DNA of 64,000 nucleotides from Devosia beringensis (lineage in GTDB: Bacteria; Pseudomonadota; Alphaproteobacteria; Rhizobiales; Devosiaceae), in assembly GCF_014926585.1 (NCBI RefSeq), contig NZ_CP045422.1, forward strand, positions 3,688,001 through 3,752,000, written 5' to 3'. Of the stretch, positions 9,004 through 18,973 are shown in pieces; position 1 is the stretch's first letter; each line of letters starts with the position of its first letter. A program made the translations under genes and the position numbers. The notes below the pieces were generated by a model. The model ran no database searches. It was not told the DNA's origin and saw only the letters and a list, made by a program, of their open reading frames with translations.

Positions 9004-11108
9004 AGCAGCCGCACCACCAAAGCGTCGCGCGGCGGAATGCTGATCGTATCGCCGTCGCATGCCGACTCAGCGCTTGCCCAATGGGTTGCTCCAAAGAAGG
9101 CGGCCCGGTCCTCTACCAAGAGGGTGGCCTGCTGGGTCTCGCGCGTCGGGTTGAGCACCCAGAGCACCTTGCCATTGGGCCCGTCATGCAACCGCGCCTG
9201 CAGCGCCGGGTTGGACAGTCGCACCTGCTGACGCTTGCCGGTCCAGGCGAAGGCAGCAGCGAAATAGGCCAGGTTGTCGGCGCTGCTGGTCTTGAAATAG
9301 GCAACGCCCGGATGGCTGCCAACCAGCAGGGTCTTGCCCGAGCCGAACTGGTTTTCGACAACGGCCAGCCTGCCGTCCGCAAAGCTGCCGCGTCCTTTGC
9401 CGGTCGTGGGCCGGTAAGCTTGCAGGAAGCCGCCGCCCTGTACCGGCTTGCCGTCGAAGTCGAAGCGGATGCGATCCCCGATATCGGGCATGAATTCGAC
9501 CTCGGCCTCAACAGCGCCGAACACGGCGTCGAGCCCGTTATGGGGCTGGGTGGTGCCCACCTTGCCGCGATCGCCGAAATAGCCTGGCGTCGCCTCCGAG
9601 ATCAGCGTGCCGCCGGCCGCGACCCAGTCCGCCAGCGCTTTGGCATGCGCGGCCGTGAGCATGATGGGGTAGGGGGCATAGATGGTGTCGTAGTCGTCTA
9701 AATGGTCGATATGCACCCAGTCGGCCTGGATGCCATTGTCGAAGAAACCGCGATAGGCGCCCCACATGGCTTCGCGATAAGTTTCCGGCTGGTGGCTGTA
9801 GTTGAGCAGGTAATCCCAGGCCTGGGCCTCGGGAATGACCAGGATGGCGATGTCACCCTTGACCGGTTTGGCGGCGAACAGCTCTTTCTGCTGTGGCGCA
9901 TTGGCCCATTTGCCGATCGTGCTGGCCATGTCTGAGCGCGGTGTGCGCGATCCGTCCATGCCATAGGAGCCAAAGGCGCCGAACAGCGGACCATCGAGCA
10001 GCGGGCGAAAGCGAAGGTTGAGCACGCCGGTGGCGCCCGCAGCGAACGAGGTCATGGTGAGGGTGCGGATATCCTCGGGCTCCATGACGCGGCCGTCTTC
10101 CTTGTCGCGACCCAGCACCTGCGGCTGCAGCCAGAGTGGCCCGCCGGGCCGTTCGGCGTGCCACCAGGGCTTGCCGCGGGCCGCTGCCCGCGTCAGGTCG
10201 GGGCCGAAGAAGTTCTGCCAGGGCGCAAAGCCGCGGCGGCTGGGCACCCAGGTCAGGCCATAGAGCTCGACCTTGGAGGCGGCCAGCCAATCATCGGAGC
10301 CATTGGCCGCCATGTTGGGAATGGCGCCGCCGACGCCATGGGCGGCGATCAGGCAGTCGCTGTCGATGCCGCGGATGGTATCGATCTTGAACTGCATCTG
10401 GTCGTAATAGTTCTGCCGCTTGAATTCGAGCCAGTCGAGATTCTGCGGATAGGCAGCCACTTCATGGGGCGGATCGACATCGTCCCAGCTCGCATAGGAA
10501 TAGCGATACCAGGCTTGGGCCAGCCCCTCGAGATCGCCATATTTGGCCGCCAGCCACAGGCGGAAATCGGCCTTCATATAGTCCGAGAAATCGACGTCGG
10601 CGGCGTAGTTGACCTCATTCCAGACATCGTAGCCGAGCAGCGCCGGATGGCCCTTGTAGCGGCTCGCCAGCGCCTTGAGGAAAGCGCCGACCGCTTCCTT
10701 GACCTCCGAGGCATTCATGGTCAGCGCGCCGGCGCCGCCGCCATTGTTGGAAAAGCCGCCGGTCGCTGAACTGACACCCATATTGGATGTCATCGGCCTG
10801 CCATCGGCGCGCAACTGGCGGGCGTGGCTCCACTGCCTATAGGCCCAATCCGGCACGGTATGGGTCAGCTCGGCGATAATCGTCTTGATGCCATTGCGGG
10901 CGGCCAGGTCCATCTGGCGGTCATAGTCCTCCCAGTCATAGTGCCCCGGCTTGCGCTCGATGGCGGCCCACATGAACCAGTGCCGGAAGACGTTCATGCC
11001 ATCCTCGGCGGCCACGCCATAGTCGCGCTCCCAATCGGGCTTGGGCGGGTTGGACTTGCGGAAATAGACGGCGCCGAACGGGGATTGCGGGAGCTTGTCG
11101 AGAGGCAT
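9000..11108 (-). CDS. Glycoside hydrolase family 42, beta-galactosidase-like
   Basis: A 702-residue GH42-type enzyme. The acid/base Glu is in YDVWNEVNY (E165) and the nucleophile Glu in KPWWHAERPGG (E319). A trimerisation domain (about 400-610, with DYDTIYAPYPIMLTAAHA and AAGGTLISEATPGYFGD) and a C-terminal beta domain follow. No signal peptide is present, so it acts in the cytoplasm on imported oligosaccharides. The Zn-binding Cys cluster of the thermophilic GH42 enzymes is absent; only two Cys occur. AAGGAAG precedes ATG 11108. It is the last gene of the leftward operon, 82 bases after glxR. Substrate could be a beta-galactoside or another beta- or alpha-L-linked glycoside. Confidence 0.9.
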   Translation of the reverse strand: MPLDKLPQSPFGAVYFRKSNPPKPDWERDYGVAAEDGMNVFRHWFMWAAIERKPGHYDWEDYDRQMDLAARNGIKTIIAELTHTVPDWAYRQWSHARQLRADGRPMTSNMGVSSATGGFSNNGGGAGALTMNASEVKEAVGAFLKALASRYKGHPALLGYDVWNEVNYAADVDFSDYMKADFRLWLAAKYGDLEGLAQAWYRYSYASWDDVDPPHEVAAYPQNLDWLEFKRQNYYDQMQFKIDTIRGIDSDCLIAAHGVGGAIPNMAANGSDDWLAASKVELYGLTWVPSRRGFAPWQNFFGPDLTRAAARGKPWWHAERPGGPLWLQPQVLGRDKEDGRVMEPEDIRTLTMTSFAAGATGVLNLRFRPLLDGPLFGAFGSYGMDGSRTPRSDMASTIGKWANAPQQKELFAAKPVKGDIAILVIPEAQAWDYLLNYSHQPETYREAMWGAYRGFFDNGIQADWVHIDHLDDYDTIYAPYPIMLTAAHAKALADWVAAGGTLISEATPGYFGDRGKVGTTQPHNGLDAVFGAVEAEVEFMPDIGDRIRFDFDGKPVQGGGFLQAYRPTTGKGRGSFADGRLAVVENQFGSGKTLLVGSHPGVAYFKTSSADNLAYFAAAFAWTGKRQQVRLSNPALQARLHDGPNGKVLWVLNPTRETQQATLLVEDRAAFFGATHWASAESACDGDTISIPPRDALVVRLL

Positions 11109-11190
11109 GGCGGACTTCCTTGCGGCAATGGTTCATCATGCGGCGGCGCGGGGGCGTCGTCGGCGGTTGGTCAGGGGCGAGGGGCTGCGG

Positions 11191-12066
11191 CTAGTTGTCG
11201 TCGCCGGCCAGCGCCTCCAGGGTTCGGATCAGGGCGGAGTGGTCCTTGTCGCCATCGCCCCGGGCAATGGCGGCGTTCATCAGCTGTTGCGTCGCTGCGG
11301 CATTGGGCAAGGCGATGTTGAGCGCCTTGGCAGCCTCGGCAGCCAGCGCCAGATCCTTGCGGTGCAGGCGAATGCGGAAGCCCGGATCGAAGGTGCGCTT
11401 GATCATGCGTTCGCCATGCACTTCGAGGACGCGCGAGGCAGCAAAGCCGCCCATCAGGGCCTCGCGCACCCGCGCCGGATCGGCGCCGGCCTTCTTGGCA
11501 AACAGCAGGGCCTCGGCAACGGCCTCGATGGTGAGTCCGACAATGATCTGGTTTGCCACCTTGGCGGTCTGGCCATCGCCATTGCCGCCGACCAGGGTGA
11601 TGTTCTTGCCCATGAGCTGCAGCAGCGGCAAGGTCCGGTCGAACACGTCCTGCTTGCCACCCACCATGATAGTGAGCGCGGCATTGCGCGCGCCGACCTC
11701 GCCGCCCGAGACCGGGGCGTCGAGAAAGTCGCAGCCCAAAGCCGCGATACGCGCGGCGAAATCCTTGGTGGCAACGGGGGAGATCGAGCTCATGTCGATG
11801 ACCAGCTTGCCCGCAGATAGTCCCGCCGCGACCCCCTCGGCACCGAACAGCACGGATTCTACGTCAGGCGTGTCAGGCAGCATCAGAATGATGACGTCGC
11901 TGGCCTCGGCGACTGCCCTGGCGCTGCCCAGCGCCTTGCCGCCCTTGTCGACCAGCGCTTGCGAGGCCGCCTTGACCCGGTACAATGCCAGGTTATGGCC
12001 GGCCGTCAGCAGGTATTCCGCCATGGGGCGCCCCATGACGCCAAGACCGATGAAACCGATATTCAT
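11191..12066 (-). CDS. glxR: NAD(P)-dependent reductase, tartronate-semialdehyde reductase/3-hydroxyisobutyrate dehydrogenase family
   Basis: A 291-residue beta-hydroxyacid dehydrogenase. The Rossmann motif GFIGLGVMGRPMA is at the N-terminus, the substrate loop DAPVSGGEVGA near residue 120, and the catalytic Lys in GGNGDGQTAKVANQ near residue 168. The closest recognisable pattern is GlxR (2-hydroxy-3-oxopropionate reductase), which fits its position 10 bases after an Hyi-like isomerase. In glyoxylate metabolism Hyi and GlxR interconvert hydroxypyruvate, tartronate semialdehyde and glycerate. Inside an oligosaccharide operon the pair may instead act on a sugar-acid intermediate, as the LtnD/OtnI relatives do. 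The family assignment is firm and the substrate is not. Confidence 0.85.
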   Translation of the reverse strand: MNIGFIGLGVMGRPMAEYLLTAGHNLALYRVKAASQALVDKGGKALGSARAVAEASDVIILMLPDTPDVESVLFGAEGVAAGLSAGKLVIDMSSISPVATKDFAARIAALGCDFLDAPVSGGEVGARNAALTIMVGGKQDVFDRTLPLLQLMGKNITLVGGNGDGQTAKVANQIIVGLTIEAVAEALLFAKKAGADPARVREALMGGFAASRVLEVHGERMIKRTFDPGFRIRLHRKDLALAAEAAKALNIALPNAAATQQLMNAAIARGDGDKDHSALIRTLEALAGDDN

Positions 12067-12076
12067 GTCGTACTCC

Positions 12077-12853
12077 TCAAAGATAGGGTTTCATCCAGGC
12101 CAAGCCGGCGCTGGTGCCGGCCCGCGGCTTGTATTCGCAGCCGACCCAACCATCGTAGCCAAGCCGGTCCAGCTCGGAGAGCACGAAGCCATAGTTGATC
12201 TCGCCGGTGCCCGGCTCGTTGCGGCCAGGATTGTCAGCGATCTGCACATGGCCGATGCGATGCCTGAGGCGCTCATAGGTGGGGACGAGGTCCCCCTGCA
12301 TGACCTGGGTGTGGTAGACGTCGTACTGGATGAACAGATTGTCCGACCCCACAGCCTCGAGCAGGCGCTCGGCATGGTGGGTGGTCGAGACATGGAAGCC
12401 AGGAATATCGCGCAGGTTGATCGGCTCGAGCAGCAGCTTGATGCCGGCCTCGCCGAGCCGCAGCGCGGCATAGGTGAGATTGGCGATGAGCACGGCGTCG
12501 CGCTGCTGCAGGGTCGAACCGGCGGGCGCGATGCCGGCCAGGCAGTTGATCCTGTCGCAACCCAGCGCCTTGGCATAGCGGATCGCGGTCTCGACCCCTG
12601 CCTCGAATTCCGTCACCCGGTCGGCATGGCAGCCAATGCCGCGCTCGCCGCCATCCCAGTCGCCGGCCGGCAGGTTGAACAGCGCCTGGGTCAGGCCATT
12701 GGCCTTGAGTGCGGCCGCGACGGCCTCGGCCGGGAAGGCATAGGGCCCGACATATTCGACGGCCCTGAAGCCGTCCTTGGCCGCCGCCGCGAAGCGGTCG
12801 AGGAAGGGCAGGTCCGCATAGAGGAATGACAGGTTGGCGGAAAATTTGGGCAC
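12077..12853 (-). CDS. hyi: Hydroxypyruvate isomerase-like TIM-barrel sugar isomerase
   Basis: A 258-residue AP-endonuclease-2-fold enzyme. It opens with PKFSANLSFLYADLPFLDRF, as Hyi proteins do, and holds the metal-ligand Glu residues in LLLEPINLRDIPGF and GCEYKP plus the His of HVQIADNPGRNEP. Hyi interconverts hydroxypyruvate and tartronate semialdehyde; relatives (OtnI) isomerise 2-oxo-tetronate phosphates. It lies 12 bases after the double ATPase gene and 10 bases before glxR, all on the minus strand. The context of a glycan transporter and two glycosidases is unusual for the glyoxylate pathway, so the natural substrate is open. Confidence 0.87.
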   Translation of the reverse strand: MPKFSANLSFLYADLPFLDRFAAAAKDGFRAVEYVGPYAFPAEAVAAALKANGLTQALFNLPAGDWDGGERGIGCHADRVTEFEAGVETAIRYAKALGCDRINCLAGIAPAGSTLQQRDAVLIANLTYAALRLGEAGIKLLLEPINLRDIPGFHVSTTHHAERLLEAVGSDNLFIQYDVYHTQVMQGDLVPTYERLRHRIGHVQIADNPGRNEPGTGEINYGFVLSELDRLGYDGWVGCEYKPRAGTSAGLAWMKPYL

Positions 12854-12865
12854 GGGATCAATCCT

Positions 12866-14612
<1,747 letters not shown>

Positions 14613-14623
<11 letters not shown>

Positions 14624-15788
14624 AGGGGTCGGCGGCATCGCGCATGCCATCGCCGAGGAAGTTGTAGGCCAGTACGGTCAGCACCACGGCCGCGGACGGC
14701 CAGATCAGCAGCCAGGGTGCATTGGCGATGGTGCGGACATTCTGGGCGTCTTGCAGCAGCACACCCCATGACACGACGGGCGCCTTGAGCCCGATGCCGA
14801 GAAAGCTCAGCGCCGTTTCGGCCACGATCATGGTGGGCAGGGCCAGGGTGACCACCGCGAGGATGTGACTGGTCAGCGAGGGGAGGATATGCCGGAAGAT
14901 CAGCCGGCGCTCGCTCGACCCGTCCAGCCGCGCGGCGGTGACGAAGTCTTCGCTGCGCAGGGCAAAGAACCGGCCACGCACTTCGCGGGCTAGGCCTGTC
15001 CAGCCGAACAGCGAGACGATGAGGGTGATGACGAAATAGACGGTGAGCGGGGACCAGCTCAGCGGGATGGCCGCAGCAAGCCCCAGCCAGAGCGGGATGG
15101 TGGGCATGGAGGAAATGACCTCGATGACACGCTGGATCACCATATCCACCCAGCCGCCGTAAAAGCCCGAGATGGAGCCGAGCACGACCCCGAGGATCAG
15201 GCTGATGGTGACACCGATCAGACCGATCGACATCGAGGTCCGCGTGCCATGAACCAGCCGGCTCAGCAGATCGCGGCCAAGCCTGTCGGTACCCAGCAGA
15301 TACATGGTGTCGGCAGGATCGAGGGGCCCGATCAGATGGGTGTCCATGTCAAAGACGCCCCAGAGCTTGTACGGCGTGCCCTGCACGAAAAAGCCGATCG
15401 GCACGACCTGGTTGTCATCGATGACATAGGAACGTCGCAGCGACGCCTGATCCACGGTCATGCTGTAGCCGGTGACATGCAGCAGGAACTGCTGGTTGCC
15501 GTCGGGCTGGGTGGCAAAGAGGCGGATTTCCTGTGGCGGCGCATTGGTGAACTGCGGCCGCGACGTGTCGGGCAGGGCCGGCGCGAGGAATTCGGCAAAC
15601 AGGCCGACCAGGTAGAGCAGCAGGATGATGATGCCGGCCACTACGGCGACCTTGTTACGCGCGAACTTGATCCACATCAGCCGCCAGGGACCGGCGACGG
15701 CGGTTTCGACCGGGTTGCCGGCCTTGAGCGCGGAAACTGCCGGCCCGGTTTCGGGCACGCTATCGTCGATGAAGGTGTGCGCTGTCAT
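14613..15788 (-). CDS. Opp/Dpp-type ABC transporter permease (DppC type, extended)
   Basis: A 391-residue inner-membrane permease, about 90 residues longer than a typical DppC. The first helix (KVAVVAGIIILLLYLVGLFA) is followed by a long extracytoplasmic stretch (about residues 70-165) before LLGTDRLGRDLLSRLVHGTR, the conserved DppC entry to the transport core. Five further helices follow, with an EAA loop around DFVTAARLDGSSERRLIF. Its ATG overlaps the stop of the DppB-type gene by one base (TGATG). The inserted domain is shared by a subset of Opp-type permeases; it may contact the large binding protein (inference). Confidence 0.92.
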
Positions 15789-16774
15789 CAGTTGAACCTG
15801 ATCCGTGGGTCGAGAAGGGCAAGAAGGATGTCGGAAACCAGCATGCCAACGAGCGTCAGCACGCCCATCAGCAGGATGAAGCTGCCGGCCAGGTACATGT
15901 CCTGGCTGATCAGCGCCCGCAGCAGCAGCGGGCCGGCGGTGGGCAGGTTGAGCACGATGGCAGTGATGGTGACGCCCGAGATCAGCTCGGGCAGCACCCA
16001 GCCAATAGCCGAGACGAAGGGGTTGAGCGCGATGCGGACCGGGTATTTCAGCACGGCCCGGTATTCGGGCAGACCCTTGGCTTTGGCGGTAACTACATAG
16101 GGCTTGTTGAGCTCGTCCGTCAGATTGGCGCGCAGGATGCGGATCAGCGCCGCCGTGCCATTGGTGCCGATGACGATGATGGGGATCCACAGATGCGCCA
16201 AGAGGTCGACGAACTTGCCCCAGCTCCAAGGGGCTTCGACATATTCGGGCGAGAACAGCCCGCCGACGCTCTGGCCGAAATACTTGTAGCTGAAATACAT
16301 CAGCACCAGCGCCATGATGAAATTGGGCACGGCCAGGCCAATGAAGCCGAGCAGGGTGAAGCCATAGTCGCCCACTGAGTGCCGGCGCATGGCCGAATAG
16401 ATGCCGATCGGCAGCGACACGGCCCAGACGAAGAGTAGCGCGGCAATGGAGATGCCCAAGGTCGAGCCCATGCGCTCCCAGATCAGCTCGGCTACCGGCC
16501 GGTTCCATTCAAAGGAATAGCCGAAGTCGCCGCGCAACAGGATGCCGCTGATCCACTTCCAGTATTGCTCATACATCGGCGCGTCGAGGCCGTAGATCTC
16601 GCGATAGCGCTGGATCTGGCCGGGGTCGATATTGGCGCCGCTGTCGGCCATCGAGGCCAGCATCGAGGTCAGATAGTCGCCCGGCGGCAGCTGGATGATG
16701 GTGAAGGCGATGATCGACATGCCGATCAGGGTCGGGATCATGTAAATCAGCCGCTTGATCACATAGTTCAGCAT
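15788..16774 (-). CDS. Opp/Dpp-type ABC transporter permease (DppB type)
   Basis: A 328-residue permease starting MLNYVIKRLIYMIPTLIGMSIIAF, the standard DppB N-terminus with the first helix directly after a short basic tail. About six helices follow, with the EAA-like loop LNKPYVVTAKAKGLPEYRAV and the ending ILLALLDPRIRFN that marks DppB proteins. It lies 11 bases after the GHL6-type hydrolase stop and is coupled to the DppC-type gene, so it belongs to the LacI-linked operon. With its partner it forms the channel for the substrate bound by the protein at 18974-20896. Confidence 0.94.
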   Translation of the reverse strand: MLNYVIKRLIYMIPTLIGMSIIAFTIIQLPPGDYLTSMLASMADSGANIDPGQIQRYREIYGLDAPMYEQYWKWISGILLRGDFGYSFEWNRPVAELIWERMGSTLGISIAALLFVWAVSLPIGIYSAMRRHSVGDYGFTLLGFIGLAVPNFIMALVLMYFSYKYFGQSVGGLFSPEYVEAPWSWGKFVDLLAHLWIPIIVIGTNGTAALIRILRANLTDELNKPYVVTAKAKGLPEYRAVLKYPVRIALNPFVSAIGWVLPELISGVTITAIVLNLPTAGPLLLRALISQDMYLAGSFILLMGVLTLVGMLVSDILLALLDPRIRFN

Positions 16775-16785
16775 GGCAGTTCCAT

Positions 16786-18894
16786 TCAGGCCCAGGTGAC
16801 GTGGACGACTTCGATGGTGGCGATCGCGGGTACCACGACTGTGACGCGGCCATCGGTGACCTTGGCCTCAGCCGCGCCGCCCGCTACCAGCAGTTCGGCC
16901 TGGCCGAAGCGTTTGCCTGGGGGGATGGCGATTGACACTTCCTGCCGGCCGACCGGATAGACCTCACGGATCGGTCCCTTCATCATCATCGGGTTGGTGA
17001 GGTTGTTGAGGACGACGGCGAGGCCTTGGTTGTCCTCTCGCACCGAGAGATCGAGCACGGACTGGCCTTGGATCTCCACATCCGCCCGCTTGTTGAGAGC
17101 CCAGCGCACGGCATTGCCGATCAGCCTGGAATGGTCGCCGGCCATGACTTCCCAGAGGATGCCGCCGATATTCCAGGGGATATAGACGGTACGGCCGCCC
17201 GATGCGTGTTGGCGGGTTACCACAGCGGCCCCCTTGGGGTCTTCGCGCGGATAGACTTCTTCCATTGGCAGGTCGGGGAAATCGGGCACATAGAGGAAGG
17301 GCTGTTCGCTATCGGCAACGGCGTCCACCGCCAAGAGCCTCGTGCCGCCCATGATGCGGTTGGCGCCCTCGAAGCCCTGCGAGATCGGGTGGGTGCCATT
17401 GATGGCGACATAGGTGTTCTTGACCGGGCCGCGGGCGGCTTTGGTCAGGGTCACGCCGAGCAGTTTGCCCAGCGCAATGGCGTCGCGCGGCTTGTTGGCC
17501 TCGGTACGGGTCGAACTCTCATGCGCCGCTACCACAGAGCCGCCCCGCGCCACATAGTCTTCCAGCGCCTTGACCTGCGCATCAGAGAGGCAGGTGGAAT
17601 TGGCCAGGATGATAACCTTGAAGCGGTCGAGCGTGGCCGGGGTCATGGCCTGGTCCGACACCATTTCGAAGGGCAGCCTGGCCTCTATCAGCGCCATGTA
17701 GAAGCCGAGATCGTCGGCTTCAGCGGCGCGGCGCGTATCCAGCCCATGATGGCGCAAAGTGGTGGCGGGGTCGAGAATGGCAATCTCGGCGATGGGCGTC
17801 ATGCCCTTGAGCACCGGCTCGAGATCGGCATGCAGGCCAAAGCTGTCGGCCACGGGCTTTACCCAACGGGTATCGGGCACCACGCCGTTGAACTTGGTGA
17901 ACCAGGGCAGCAGGCCCTGTGTCGTGCCGTCATCCATCCAGGCCTGGATCTCAGGACCTGTGGTGACAGAATCCTTCCAGCGATATTCCTCTTCCGGTCC
18001 GATCGAGGTGATCAGGATGGCCGGGCGGTCACGGAAGGTGGCGCGCATCCGCTTGCCATTGCGGCCGCTCATCCAGACCGGCTCGGTGCCGCGCCGACCC
18101 TGGTCGTCGACGCAGAGGAAGGGGCAGTATTTCTCGATGATGTCGAGGTCGAATTCGGTGAGCGAGACCGAGCCCATATTGGGAATGAAGCTGGTATGCG
18201 GCTTGATGGCCTTCATCACCGCGTCCCATTCGACGACGAGGCGGCTCAGCACATTGCGGCGCCAGGCGGTCCAGGCCATCCAGGCCGGGTTTTCGAGGCT
18301 TTCATCCATGGGCAGTTCGTGGCCGGATGCGGCGCGGAAATTGGTCTTGCAGCTCTCGCAATAGCAGACGCCATGGCCCTGCCATCGATTGGCGAAGATG
18401 GCGTCGATATCGTAATTGGTGGTCAGCTCCCTGAGCACTTCTGGCATGAACTTGAAGTTGTAATCGGAATAGGCGCAGGTGACCCAAACTTCGGGGAAGG
18501 CCCAGTGGCGGCGCTTGTTGCCCGCCCTGTCGACCGCGATCCATTCCGGATGGGCATCGGCCGCGTCCTGGTGGATGGCATGGGGATCGACGCGGGCCAT
18601 GACATGCATGCCCAACTGGCGGGCGCCGCTCACGAGATCGCCAAAGGGATCGGTGTCGCCGATGAATTTGGAGACATAGTGCAGCGGCACCTTGGAGGGA
18701 TAATAGGCCACATAGCCGCCGGCACTGAGGCAGACCGCATTGGAGCGTGTCTGCTTGAACACATCAATCCACAAAGCGGGATCGTATTTGACCGGATCGT
18801 CCTCTGCCAGGGTCAGCTGGGTCCAGCGCGTCGCTGACTTGTACCAATCGGGGGTGCGCAGGTGGTCGGTGGCTGGTGCTGTGCTATCGAGCAT
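16786..18894 (-). CDS. Glycoside hydrolase-like protein with GHL6-type barrel and GH42-type trimerisation domain
   Basis: A 702-residue protein without a signal peptide. Residues 20-370 look like the hypothetical glycosyl hydrolase 6 (GHL6) barrel: GMHVMARVDPHAIHQ, NYDIDAIFANRWQGHGVCYC and a CYCESC cysteine motif followed by NFRAASGHELP. Residues about 400-640 resemble the GH42 trimerisation (class-I glutamine amidotransferase-like) domain, with GLHADLEPVLKGMTPIAEIA and LEDYVARGGSVVAAHE. No biochemical function is established for GHL6 proteins that I can name. The ATG at 18894 is chosen; an upstream extension to 19131 would overlap the binding-protein gene. It sits inside the transporter operon, so it probably acts in the cytoplasm on the imported glycan. 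Confidence 0.8.
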   Translation of the reverse strand: MLDSTAPATDHLRTPDWYKSATRWTQLTLAEDDPVKYDPALWIDVFKQTRSNAVCLSAGGYVAYYPSKVPLHYVSKFIGDTDPFGDLVSGARQLGMHVMARVDPHAIHQDAADAHPEWIAVDRAGNKRRHWAFPEVWVTCAYSDYNFKFMPEVLRELTTNYDIDAIFANRWQGHGVCYCESCKTNFRAASGHELPMDESLENPAWMAWTAWRRNVLSRLVVEWDAVMKAIKPHTSFIPNMGSVSLTEFDLDIIEKYCPFLCVDDQGRRGTEPVWMSGRNGKRMRATFRDRPAILITSIGPEEEYRWKDSVTTGPEIQAWMDDGTTQGLLPWFTKFNGVVPDTRWVKPVADSFGLHADLEPVLKGMTPIAEIAILDPATTLRHHGLDTRRAAEADDLGFYMALIEARLPFEMVSDQAMTPATLDRFKVIILANSTCLSDAQVKALEDYVARGGSVVAAHESSTRTEANKPRDAIALGKLLGVTLTKAARGPVKNTYVAINGTHPISQGFEGANRIMGGTRLLAVDAVADSEQPFLYVPDFPDLPMEEVYPREDPKGAAVVTRQHASGGRTVYIPWNIGGILWEVMAGDHSRLIGNAVRWALNKRADVEIQGQSVLDLSVREDNQGLAVVLNNLTNPMMMKGPIREVYPVGRQEVSIAIPPGKRFGQAELLVAGGAAEAKVTDGRVTVVVPAIATIEVVHVTWA

Positions 18895-18973
18895 GACGGA
18901 TCCGCTGGGTATGAGGGGGCAGTCGCCGGCCCGTGAGGGCCGGCGGTGACCATGATGGTGGTTGATCAGCCGG

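Noticed and set aside
17026..18837. 603-residue plus-strand ORF
   Set aside because: Antisense to the GHL6-type gene; no motif and no ribosome-binding site.
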